NCBI GenBank assembly: GCA_029204045.2
Contig: JAQNDB010000278.1
Coordinates: 38,006-102,005 of the forward strand
DNA from: Tillandsia leiboldiana
Taxonomy: Eukaryota; Streptophyta; Magnoliopsida; Poales; Bromeliaceae
Reading direction: 5' to 3'
Length of the DNA: 64,000 nt
Numbering within the stretch: the first letter of the stretch is position 1; every line of letters starts with the position of its first letter. Positions 10,025 through 21,300 of this stretch are shown here, piece after piece. A program made the position numbers and the translations under genes. The notes under the pieces were generated by a model that saw nothing but the letters and a program-made list of their open reading frames with translations, searched no databases and was not told the DNA's origin.

Positions 10025-13000
10025 TTATTTCAAGGAAAGCATTCCAATTGCCTTACGCAAATGAATAAAACGTTTTTGATCCAAAGGTTTTGTTAAAATG
10101 TCAGCTAATTGATCTTCAGTTGAAATATATGAAAGTTGAAGAATATTTGATTCAACTAGCTCTCTAAGAAAATGATATCTAAGGTCAATGTGTTTTGTTC
10201 TTGAGTGCAACACAGGGTTTTTGGAAATGTTTATAGCACTGGTGTTGTCACAGAGAATCGTTACCGAAGTTGCTGAAATTCGGAAGTCGCTCAACACACT
10301 TTTCATCCAAATGAGTTGGGTTGAACAACTACCCGCTGAGATATATTCCGCTTCGGCAGTCGAGAGTGCAATGCAATTTTGCTTTTTACTATGCCATGCA
10401 ACAAGGCAATGGCCAAGATAAAAACATGCACCACTCGTACTCTTCCGATCATCCACTGATCCTGCCCAATCGGCATCTGAGTATCCTACAATATCTAGAC
10501 TTGTTCCCATAGGATACAAAATTCCGAAATTTATTGTCCCTTTGATGTACCGGATGATCCGTTTCACCGCTTTAAGGTGAACCTCCTTTTGTGCTGATTG
10601 ATATCTCGCGCAAATCCCAACACTAAAGGATATGTCCGGGCGACTAGCCGTGAGGTAAAGTAGACTTCCAATCATGTTGCGATAGAGTTTCTCGTCTACA
10701 TTCTCACTAAGAGATTCACTTCCTAATCCCTTATTGCTAGTTCCCATTGGAGTCGAAAAATTTTTAGAATTTTCTAAACCAAACTTTTTGACCAACTCCA
10801 TTGCATACTTGGATTGACACAGATGGATGCCATCGTCACTTTGTTTCACTTGTAATCCAAGAAAATATGTCAGTTCGCCCATCATGGACATCTCAAATTC
10901 GCTTTCCATGGTTTCAGCGAATATAGAAGCATCATTATCTCTTGCTGTACCAAATACGATGTCATCGACATAGATTTGTGCTATAGTGAAGTTATTTTGA
11001 TAATGCTTCACAAAGAGAGTCATGTCTGCTCCCCCTCGAGTATAGCCCTTCTCCAAAAGGTGCTTCGTTAACTTTTCGTACCATGCTCGCGGTGCTTGTT
11101 TTAGACCATAAAGAGCCTTTTTCAAACGAAAAACATGGTTAGGTAGTTTAAGGTCTACAAAACCTTTCGGTTGAGCCACATAAACTTCCTCATTTAAAAA
11201 ACCATTTAAAAATGCGCTCTTAACGTCCATTTGAAAGAGTTTTATTTTAAAATGACAAGCAATTGCAAATAGGATACGAATGGACTCGAGTCTAGCTACA
11301 GGGGCGAAAGTTTCATCGAAGTCTATACATTCTATTTGAGAGTAGCCTTGAGCAACTAAACGTGCTTTGTTCCTAATGATTGTACCTTCCTCATTTTTCT
11401 TGTTCTTGAAAATCCATTTAGTACCAATCACATTGTGTTGCTTCGGAGGCGTCGTTAATTCCCAGACTTTGTTCCGTTCAAACTGATGGAGCTCTTCCTG
11501 CATTGCTTCAATCCAGTAGTCATCCTGAAGAGCTTCATCGACGTTCTTTGGTTCGATTAAGGAAACGTAACAAGCGAATCCACAAACCAACTGTCTTCGA
11601 GTCCTGACTCCTTCTTGTGGGTCTCCAATAATGTTAGATTCCGGATGATCCTTGGAGATGCGTAATGTTTGAGGTAACGGAGTACTCGGAGGTACATGAG
11701 ATGATTCCTACACATCAGATAAACTTGAAGAATCATTAGATGCATCATCATTATCGAAAGAATTGTTATGAGAAGATGCATTTGCAGGAACATCATCATC
11801 AAGAGAGATATCAAGGGTAGATTTATCAGATGCAAAGTGGAAAGCTTCATCTACTTTAACATTTATAGATTCAACTATCGTTTTACATTCCAAGTTAAAT
11901 ACCTGATATGCTCTACTGTTTGTAGAATAACCCATAAAAATCCCTTCGTCACTTCCAGAGTCAAATTTTTTAAGATTTTCGCGGTCACGTAAAATGTAAC
12001 ACCGACTCCCAAAGATACAAAAATATTTGATGTTTGGTTTTCTACAAAACTATAGTTCATATGGTGTATTTAAAGTTCCCGGGCGCAAATAAACTCTATT
12101 AATAACATAGACTGCAGTGTTCACAGCTTCAGCCCAAAAATATAACGGTAAATTCCGGCTATGAAGCATAACATGTGCCATCTCTTGTACAACCCTGTTT
12201 TTGCGCTCGACTACACCATTCTGTTGAGGTGTATAGGGTGCAGAGAATTCATGTTTAATGCCGTTGGAAGTGCAAAAATCAATGAATTTAGAATTTATGA
12301 ATTCTCCACCTCTATCACTTCTAACACGAATGATCTTTTCATTCTTTTCAATCATAATACGATGGCAAATCTCGTGAAAAGAATCAAAAGTATCAGCTTT
12401 CTCTTTTAAAAATGCTACCCATGAGTATCTAGATAAATCATCAACCAATAAGAAAATATACCATTTACCTCCCAAAGATGGTTGACGTGTTGGCTCCATT
12501 AAATCCATGTGCAATAGTTCCAAAGGCCGTTTAGTACCAACGTGGTTCAAGTTCTTGTGTGCAGTCCTAGATTGTTTTCCCTTTTGGCAACCACCACACA
12601 CAATGTTTTGTTTAAGTGAAAGTTTTGGAACCCCCTTGACCACGTCTTTGTTTGAAATTCTGGCAAGTTCCTTAAAATTTATGTGACCTAGCCTTTCATG
12701 CCAAAGAGTTTTATTATTCAAAGAGGCTAAGTTGCAATTTTTTGAAATTTTATTAGGAACAACATAACAATTGTTTTCAGATCTATTCCCCTTTAAAAAG
12801 AAAACATGGTCCTTATCAGTTACAACACATTCAACAGATGAAAAATTAACTGAAAAACCATTATCGCAAAGTTGACTTATGCTAATGAGATTAGTCTTAA
12901 GGCCATCAACAAATAACACATTGTTCAGAATCGGGCCATCTGGAATAGCTACTGTTCTTTTTTCAACAATTTTGGAAGACCGACCGTCTCCGAAAACTAC

Positions 13001-14914
13001 AAGTCCTCCGGAGATTTTCTCAAAATTTTGAAAGCAGTTTTTGTCACCGGTCATGTGACGGGAACAACCGCTATCCAGATACCAAGACGAATTATCATAT
13101 GCATGCAAGGAAATATTAGTAACAAGATAAGGGAAGATTTCACCTTTGCGTACCCAAACCTTTCGAGTTTTGGTGTACGTCGGAAATGATTGTGAAGTTG
13201 ATACCTTTGGTGAAAGCGTCTTGATTGATCCATCGCTTTTCCTTGACGTCGTCGTCTTGTTTGATGAACTACCGATGTTCTTTCCTTTTGAAAGATCCTT
13301 CTTTGATTTGCGGGAAATGAACTCATTGGTAGTAGTTGCAAGATGTGCTTGATTTGATCTTTGCGCTCCATTCTTGCAATTTCTTCTTATGTGCCCTGCA
13401 TAACCACAACAAAAACATACCTTTGTTCTAGACGATCCCGAAAAGGAGGAAGTAGGTTTGTTGTCGTCGTTTGTCGTCAATTCCGGTGTCGGAAGAGGAG
13501 ATACCGACTGGGGCACAAAGACTGTCCCACTCGAACTAGGAATGTCTCCAGTTTGAGTGTATCCGAGGCCGAACCGATTTGTTTGACCAAGACCAAGAAG
13601 CTTATCCAACTTACTCCTTCCAGAAGAAAATTGCTTTAGATCATCCTTGAGTTGGAAAATGGTCTCCGTCATTTCCAATTTTTCCTGTCGAGCCTCGCCG
13701 TAGAGCTTCAAGAAGTAATTCGCTTTGTTCACCATATCTACATAATTCTTCTCGAATTGCTCATTGGACTCTTGAAGGGAAACATTTACTTTAATCAGAT
13801 TATCCCTTTCCACTTCAAGAGCGTTTGAGAGAGAAGATGCCCTTTTTGCTTCTTCTTCGAGATCCTGCAATCTCCCTCTCAAACTCTTGTTTTGCTTTGC
13901 CAGTTTCTTTGAATCCCTCAAAAGCTTATGGTAGGCAAGAGCAAAGTCTTCATCTTCCGAATTATCCGATTCATCGTCCGTTGCAATCTTTTCAACAGTG
14001 GGGTTGGACAGTGAGTCGGATGTACTTGCCATTAAGCACATGAAGGGTGAAGATGTGGACGCGTGGAATGCCGTTGCGTTGTTCTCTTCATCACTGGAAG
14101 ATGACTCATTTGACGTTGAGGTGTCATACCAAGTGACGGCTTGCATCGCCTTCTTCTTGGACGGATTCTTATTTGGACACTCCGTTGAGATATGGTCGTA
14201 TCCTCGGCACTTGAAGCATTGGACTTGTCCTTCTGAGCTTTTCTTATCCTTTGAAAAACTTTCTTGCTTTCTTGACTTTTGGCTTGAAAAACCTTTGCCC
14301 TTTTTCCACTTTCCGGAGGATGAAGTTTTACTTGAATTACCCCTTCGGAAGTTTCGGCGAAAATTTCTTGTCAAGAGAGCAAGCTGCTTCTCAAAGTCCT
14401 CCATAGATAGGTTCTCGTCATCGTCTGAGGAGGATGAATCCGCGTCTTCTTCTTTTGTTGTTTTCAACGCAAAACCTGAAGACTTAGAAGTGGATGCTTT
14501 TCCAGAAGAATAGTTAGTAGGAAATGTCATTTCATATGTTTGTAAAGAACCAACTAATTCTTCTACACGGATTTCGTCCGGGTGTTTAATAGTTTCAATG
14601 GCCGTAACCTTTGATCGAAATCTTTCAGGAAGAGTTCTTAAAATTTTTCTTACAATTTTAAATTGTGGAATTTTCTCTCCCAAGTTAGCACATGTGTTTA
14701 CGATGTCTTGCAATCGTGTATAGTAGTCTGTGAAAGATTCATTCTCTGCCATGAAAATAGAGTCAAACTTGCTCGTAAGCATTTGCAGTTTTTGAATCTT
14801 CACAAGGTTAGTTCCCTCATGTGTAACTTGAAGAACATCCCAGATTTCTTTCGTAGTCTCACATGCCGAGACGCGAGAGAATTCAGTTTGTGACAAGGCA
14901 TTAAATAAAGCATT
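10025..14914 (-). pseudogene. Copia-1 gag (most)-protease-integrase-RT-RNase H
   Basis: One minus-strand frame runs from 14914, where gypsy-A interrupts gag, to the stop at 10025. The only breaks are nonsense codons at 12050-12052 (a Trp codon in copia-2) and 11708-11710 (a Gln codon in copia-2). In order: Gag with CCHC knuckles at about 14218-14177 and 13417-13376 flanking an acidic/coiled-coil region; aspartic protease motif DSGCSRH near 13075; integrase HHCC then Asp (12505), Asp (12316) and Glu (12208) with DD35E spacing; reverse transcriptase with YVDD at 10972-10961; RNase H with YSDADWAG and STAEAEY, ending ...GMLSLK. The integrase core reads MDLMEPT where copia-2 has MDLMGPT. The frame joins exactly to the gag start at 26562 once gypsy-A and one GCATT are removed. 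It cannot make a full polyprotein as it stands. Confidence 0.93.
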
Positions 14915-15220
14915 TGTAGTGTACTGGTTTTCCCATGCAACTTTCCGGTGAATCCACTGTGTAGAACACCTAGTGTTGGTGTCTGGCCCATGGTGCATCG
15001 AAGGGATGCCACAGATGGACCTTGTGAGACTTGGATAGATGATTTGGCCTTCGGCTGTGATTGCCGAATTTTAGAAAGGGTTTTGGGCCAATCTGAGGTT
15101 GGATTTGGATTCAGCGCGGAAAAACGCTTGAAAACGGCTATTTGCTTGTTGAATTTGGAGTCCGGATGACCAAATGCGGGCTTCCGGAAGTTTTGGGGGA
15201 TTTTCGGTGCATGGGAGTGA

Positions 15221-15594
15221 CACGTGGACCGGCCCGAGCCACGTGGCGGCCTCTTATTGGCCGGCTCACGCAGCTGGGTCCACGGAGTGGTGCGGCGGTG
15301 CATGGACCGCGGCGGGGGGACGCGTGGCGTGCTCTGGTAGGCGGGCGCACGCGGCACGGCTCATGGGATTTGCGGGTTTGCGGTGGACCGGGCGCATGAC
15401 ACGTGGCGGCTTCGGATTCGTCGGTCCACGTGGGCGCGGTCCACGGGTGCGCGGGGGAGGGCGCCTCGGTACTGTGCGCGCACGTGCGCGCACAGTGGCG
15501 CCAGGCGGGGCGGTCGGCCGCACTCAAGTGCGACACGTGTCGCCTCGAGATTGGCCGGCCGTACCTACCTCCGTTGACTGCGGGGGGCCACGTG
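15221..15594. promoter_or_regulatory. Cluster of seven G-boxes upstream of the TATA box
   Basis: CACGTG occurs at 15221, 15240, 15400, 15427, 15481, 15534 and 15589, and one more ACGTGG core follows near 15639. Several have the extended form ACACGTGGC typical of plant G-box/ABRE elements bound by bZIP and bHLH factors. All are conserved in the 3' LTR at +8281. Light, abscisic acid or stress control is inference. Confidence 0.75.
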
Positions 15595-15759
15595 GCGTAT
15601 GCGGGCCGCGGGGATCCGCTGTCCCCTGTTTGGGGGTGACGTGGCCGCTCCTGGGTGTTTCGGGCGCGTCGGACAGGGACTGTGCGACCGGGTTTCCGGG
15701 CGCAGTGCGCCCGAAAGTTGCGCCCGAAAACCCGGCCCGAAAGCTTAGTGGGCTGGGCC

Positions 15760-15767
15760 TATAAATA
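15760..15767 (+). promoter_or_regulatory. TATA box of gypsy-A 5' LTR
   Basis: TATAAATA in a GC-rich surround, preceded by GGGCTGGGCC and the G-box cluster. The 3' LTR copy is at 24041-24048. Confidence 0.8.
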
Positions 15768-17160
15768 GCTCCCCCCATTCGTCTTGTAGGCTTTTTGGAC
15801 TCTATTTTCGCTGGGCTTTCTTCTGAGGAATTTCTCCTCCCTCAGTGCACTACCCTTTGGAGAAGTTTGAAGATTTTTGGAGGCACGCTTCCCGAGGTTC
15901 CCCATTTTACGGCGCGGCGCGACGCTTGTTCTCCGGCGATCCTCTTCACCCCTTCTCAGTGTTTGGACTCCTCCGACTCACCCCGACCTCGGAATTCGCC
16001 AATTCTTGCGCCGTTGGACTCTTGACAGGTAGGGCTTCAACTCCTGTGTTTTGTGGTTCCTCGATTTCCGTGCTGATATTGGAGTTTTCCGAGCAACCAT
16101 TTGACCCTTTTTCTTCGCGGACTTTTGGGACAGCACCGCAGTGTTCTTGCCATATCTTTTCGCTCAGGCGTCGGAACGAGGTGATTCAAGAGGCAATTTT
16201 CATCTACGCGTCGCAAGGAGTCTCCTGGAATTTTCTCAGAATTTCCTGAATTTTACTCGAGGGTGAGAATCTTCTTTCTCTGTGGTACATTGTTACAGGA
16301 ATTTGGTACAGTTTGGGTACGGGGTGTACCCCTTGTCGGATTTTTATCTCAGCGTAGGAAACTCCAAATTGGGCGTGCAGGTATTCGTTTCGACGGGCTC
16401 GTCGCAAGGATCGCGCTAGTATTTTCCTTGGATTTTTTTGGACATTATTCGCAGGTGAAAATTAGTGAATTGTGGACTGCTGTTTTGGGGGACAGATTCT
16501 GGAAAGTGTTGATGTTTAGCTTATGAATTTTCCTTTGGGGTACTTTGTACAGATTGGTGGTGTATTTGGACTGGTCTTGGACTTCGCCTTTGGATAATTG
16601 GAATAGCGCTTCAGGTGGGTGATGTTGTAAACCTCTTATTTGGGATTTATCACTAGGCCTATTAGAATGCTCTTGATTATGTTATTAGTAGATCTGTGAG
16701 AAGAACCTAGCATGCTTGTATGAAATCCTGCTTTCTTCATTGATAATCGCAATGTTAGAAAACTACAAGTTAATTAACGGTGAGTCCATGCTTTAAACAT
16801 GTAGTAGAGTTACTTGGAATTTATGCTAAATTCTTATATTGTTGATTGTTTAAATGAAAGGCTGAGGTATGTGGTTAGGGTAATTAAAATGGTTCAGCAA
16901 GTTAATGACTTTTGCATGCTTGAATGGTCACCTAGATAGGCCACCTTTTTCTGCTACACTATCATGCTGGAATTGACTTAGGAGAAACCATGTTGCATTC
17001 TTTCTTCAGTCACTTAGACATAGGGGATATTATGCTCGGGTTAGAGCAGGGGCTGGGTTAGTGTAGTCAGATACTTGGGTTTCGGGGAGAGGGTTTTGGG
17101 CTTCCTTTGGGAGACGGTACTTTTCCTTATAGAGCGGAGTGCGTGATTTGCAGACTTGAG

Positions 17161-17400
17161 ACCCTGGGACTCCTGTCCCATATCGGTGTTATGCGTAGGC
17201 TGGCATACCCGATTTGGCAGACATTGAGAACCCTACCCCTTATCGGTGCTATGCGTAGGCTGGCATACCCGATTTAGCAGACCTTGAGACTCCTGTCCCA
17301 TACCGGTGTTATGCGTAGGCTGGCATACCCGATTTGGCAGACATTGAGACTCCTATTCCACACCGGTGTTATGCGTAGGCTGGCATACCCGATGTGGCAG
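17161..17400 (+). repeat. Four 60 bp tandem repeats in the 5' LTR
   Basis: Exactly four 60 bp units share the core ATGCGTAGGCTGGCATACCC, with a variable first third. The 3' LTR has the same array at 25442-25681. The units are non-coding and sit downstream of the TATA box, so they are probably transcribed. Confidence 0.95.
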
Positions 17401-18009
17401 GCTTCGATTCTCTGATGCATACTTTTAGCTATCTTTAGCTGGGCAGGTAGAGGCATATTAGTGGTAGCTTTTATCAGGAGTCATACTCTTAGTTACCGCA
17501 TTTATTCCTTTAGCCTCTGGTAGACCTAGTGGGCAGGTAGGAGTTCGTGTTGAGGTTTACCCACTAGGGGAGGCTACTGTCTTTATAGTAGTACTGACCC
17601 CCACTGTTTTTCCCTTTTCTTGTCCCCTTTGTTTTGCAGAGTCATCTGCCGGAGTTGCGGGGCCTTCCTACCAGGATCGAGGTAAGAGGATCGCCGACTA
17701 GATAGCTGCTACCCCGAGCTCGAGTTTTTGGTAGTTTTGTTGTATCCCCAGTACACTCAGACGGTTGTATTTTCCTTTTATTTTGGGTCTGGCTGCGGCC
17801 AGCTGGTTGTATATATTTCGTGAGCTGGGAGAGACACTTGTATATTTTTGAGAGCTTACTGTACTTTCCTTTCCAGTATTTGTCTGAGTTGTATTAGTTT
17901 TAGTTTAGCTCTGTTTTATGCTCCTTTATTACTTGTTTTATATCTGAGCAGGTTACCAGCCCTTCGTGTACACGGAAAATTCCGTGTGCACGGCGGATCT
18001 GTGGACGGG

Positions 18010-18042
18010 CCCCGGGTTCTGGTTTACACCCGGGGCGTGACA
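18010..18042 (+). repeat. GC-rich inverted repeat at the LTR 3' terminus
   Basis: GCCCCGGG and CCCGGGGC arms flank a short loop, ending six bases or fewer before the terminal TGACA. Equivalent hairpins or palindromes occupy the same place in the M, N and gypsy-B LTRs. Confidence 0.65.
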
Positions 18043-18049
18043 GATTAGT

Positions 18050-18061
18050 TGGTATCAGAGC
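18050..18061 (+). other. Primer binding site of gypsy-A (tRNA-iMet)
   Basis: TGGTATCAGAGC, seven bases after the end of the 5' LTR. It is a perfect match to the plant initiator Met tRNA primer. Confidence 0.95.
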
Positions 18062-18220
18062 TTAGGGATAGGTCAGACGGGACTTAGGAAACCCTAGGCT
18101 TGTGGCAGACCCTAGGAAGGCAGAGCGTGAGTGACGTGATATTGTGCGAAAGTCGGTAATTGGTTGTTAACTCTTCCTGTGAGTGGAGAGGGATTGGCAT
18201 AGCCTATTTCTGGGGGACTA

Positions 18221-18244
18221 TTATGTTGGCTGCAGACAACATAA
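18221..18244 (+). promoter_or_regulatory. 24 nt leader palindrome
   Basis: Arms TTATGTTG and CAACATAA surround a central CTGCAG with a single mismatched pair. It starts 160 bases after the PBS and 113 bases before the gag ATG. It is conserved in elements N and M. A dimerisation/packaging stem-loop is the suggested role, inferred from position. Confidence 0.6.
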
Positions 18245-18333
18245 GGTTACAGAAATAGGGGAATGCCCATGACTTTCGCGTGATTGGGTCGAGAGTGGTT
18301 TGGTTTACTGACCCGTGGATTTTGTGTGACAGG

Positions 18334-21300
18334 ATGCCTCCTAGGCGGCAGATTCCTACTCGGGGTACTCCTACGCCCCCGGAGGAGCCGGAGCAGTCCG
18401 GGCCTTCTGAGATCAGTGAGCTGAGGGCCATGGTGGCCCAGTTGGCGGAGAGTCACCGCCGACAGGAGCAGAGATTTGAGCAGTTGCTGGCTCAGGTTGC
18501 GGCACCACCCCCTACTACTGTAGAGGCCCCTGTACCACCAGTTGTACCGCCGGCTATTCCATTAGTCCCTACGGCACCGTCGTCGAGCAGTGGGGCTCAG
18601 GGAGAGTTCAGGCCGTTGACCCCAGCGGAGGAGGAGGAGTTTGCTGACAAACTCGCCAAGTTCTGTAAGCGAGGACCACCTAGGTTCTCAGGGAGGAGCA
18701 CTCACCCATCGGAGATAGGATCATGGCTGGCAGCAATGGAGAAGTTGTTCAGAGACTTCTTCATTGACCACAGGTTCAGAGTGCATATGGCTGTACATTG
18801 CCTAGAGGGGGATGCAGATGCTTGGTGGCGTCGGGTCGAGCCCTTGGAGTTTCAGATCACCCGACAGCTACCCTGGTCGGAGTTTAGACGGTTGATCCTT
18901 GACACTTATTTCTCCACGAGCGTGAAGAAAAAGCTTGAGGATGATTTGAAGAATCTCCAGCAGGGGGACAGGACGGTATGGGATTATTATCAGGAGTTTA
19001 CGCAGTTGCTCAACTGCGTACCCTATGTTGCCAGGGATGGGCTGCACCAGGTGGAGCTGTTTGAGACAGGTTTGCGCCCCGAGGTCTATACCTTGGTACA
19101 CGCCCAGAGGCTTCAGACTTTATCAGAGGCAGTGGATCATGCACAGTGGGTCGAGAGGGGAGATCACGTCGTCGCTAGACGTGGGGGCTTGGCCGCTCAG
19201 AGTTCTGAGAGGAAGCGGCCAATGCCAGACGAGGGGGGACAGGCCAGTTCATGGAGGCCGCCCCGACCACCACCGCCGCAGTTTACGGGCCGTGGGCGTT
19301 CGGAGCGGCGAGGGTCTGGTGGATCCCAGAGACCCCCACAGCAGCAGCAGCAGCAGCAGCAGCCCCAGCGACAGCAGCAGCACTCGCAGCAGCAGAGGTC
19401 GCAGTCGCGACAGCAGGGGTCACAGCGGCAAGGACAGCAGCAGCAGCAGTCGAGGCAGTCCCAGTCTGCGGTCAGGTGCGTCTTTTGTAGGGGACAGCAC
19501 GCGGCGGATACTTGTGACCAGAGGTACGGCCGCTGTTATCGGTGTGGACAGTCCGGCCATATTCGAGCTACTTGCCCTCTTTCTACACCGCAGGCTCCTT
19601 CCTCAGCATCAGCTCCTTCAGTGCCCCAGCAGCGGCCTTATGCTCCAGCGAGCAGGGCTCCTTCCTCCCACCCTGCAGACCACCGACCACCAGCTCAGAG
19701 CGGGCGAGTCTACGCCGCTCAGGTAGGGGACTCCGCGGCAGCCGACCACGTGGTGGCAGGTATCACTTTACTTTTTGGCATTAGAGCTCGCACTTTATTT
19801 GATACCGGTGCATCACATTCTATTATCAGTAGAGCATTTGCATCATCGCATGGACTAGAGTTAGGTCGGTTGCCACATGTTTTAGAGGTACAGATTCCCG
19901 GTCACATATTGTATGTAGAGGAGTGTTGCTGGTCGTGCCCGGTACAGCTTGAGTCTTGGATTTTGCCAGCGGACCTGATGGTCCTTAGTCAGCTGCGAGA
20001 TTTTGACATTGTACTGGGGATGGATTGGCTGGCTCGCTATTTCGCGACGATTGATTGCGCCGCGAGGTCTGTTACTTTTAGCGAGCCAGGCCAGGAGGTG
20101 TTCGTTTTCAGGGGGTGCCAGAGTGCTTTCTTTGCCTCTATGGTTTCGACTTCTCGTGCGAGGCAGATGATGCGCAGTGGATGCGTAGCCTTTATGGCAT
20201 CTGTGGTTAAGGAGCCTACGGCGGCTCCGGGACTCGCGGATATCCCGATTGCCCGCGAGTTCCCGGATGTGTTCCCTCCAGAGCTGTTTAGTATGCCGCC
20301 GGATAGGGAGGTCGAGTTTTTGATTGACGTGGTCCCAGGAACTGCGCCGATCTCTAAGGCTCCTTACCGAATGGCACCGGCTGAGCTGCGGGAATTAAAG
20401 GCGCAACTCCAGGATTTAATGGATAAGGGTTTTGTGCGACCGAGTGTATCGCCTTGGGGAGCGCCGGTGCTATTTGTGAAGAAGAAGGATGGTTCGCTTC
20501 GACTGTGCGTTGATTATCGGGAGCTGAATAAAGCGACCATCAAGAACAAGTACCCTTTGCCGCGCATTGATGACTTGTTTGATCAGCTGCAAGGGACTTG
20601 TGTCTTCTCCAAGATCGACTTACAGTCTGGTTACCACCAACTGAAGGTGAAGGCCGAGGACATCCCGAAGACGGCATTTAGGTCGCGGTACGGGCATTAT
20701 GAGTTCACCGTCATGCCTTTTGGACTGACAAATGCCCCTGCAGCTTTTATGGATTTGATGAACAGGATTTTTCGACCATATCTGGATCGGTTCGTTGTTG
20801 TTTTTATTGATGACATCCTAGTTTATTCCCGAAGCGATGTGGAGCACGAGGAGCATCTGAGGATTGTGCTACAACTTCTGAGAGAGAGAAAGTTGTATGC
20901 CAAGTTATCTAAGTGTGATTTCTGGCTTCGGGAGGTTGCCTTTTTGGGCCACGTGATTTCAGCCGCTGGAGTGGCAGTAGACCCGGCGAAGATCGAGGCA
21001 GTCCGGGATTGGCCCCGACCGACGACGGTATCAGAGGTCCGTAGTTTCATGGGCTTAGCAGGATATTACCGTCGGTTTGTGGAAGGTTTTGCGAAACTTT
21101 CCACACCCCTCACTCGTTTGACGCGAAAAGGGATTAAGTTTATTTGGAGTGAGGACTGCCAGAGGAGCTTTGAGGAATTAAAGATCAGATTGATGTCGGC
21201 TCCTATCCTTTCCCTCCCTGTTATGGGGAAAGGATATGTGATTTATAGTGATGCATCGCACAGTGGACTTGGTTGCGTGCTGATGCAGGATGGTAGGGTA

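Larger units (their letters stand above)
14915..18042 (+). repeat. Gypsy-A 5' LTR
   Basis: Runs from TGTAGTGTACTGG to CCCGGGGCGTGACA. It contains a G-box cluster (15221-15594), a TATA box (15760-15767), four 60 bp tandem repeats (17161-17400) and a terminal GC hairpin (18010-18042). Minus-strand frames running into copia gag at 14800-15357 are chance read-through across the junction. Confidence 0.97.

Noticed and set aside
14800..15357. 185-codon minus-strand frame across the gypsy-A/copia-1 junction
   Set aside because: A chance fusion of LTR sequence to gag. The matching frame at 23141-23638 in the 3' LTR ends in gypsy-A's own pol tail.
17161..17400. CRISPR-like array of direct repeats
   Set aside because: The 60 bp units are contiguous with graded differences and no unique spacers, in a plant LTR. 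It is an ordinary tandem repeat.
18050..18061. tRNA gene fragment at the TGGTATCAGAGC sites
   Set aside because: These are primer binding sites, placed 2-7 bases inside LTR edges and complementary to tRNA, with no tRNA body.
18280..18333. Upstream start of the gypsy-A polyprotein at 18280
   Set aside because: The codon is GTG. The first ATG in frame, at 18334, gives MPPRRQ, which matches the gag start MPLRRR in element N.
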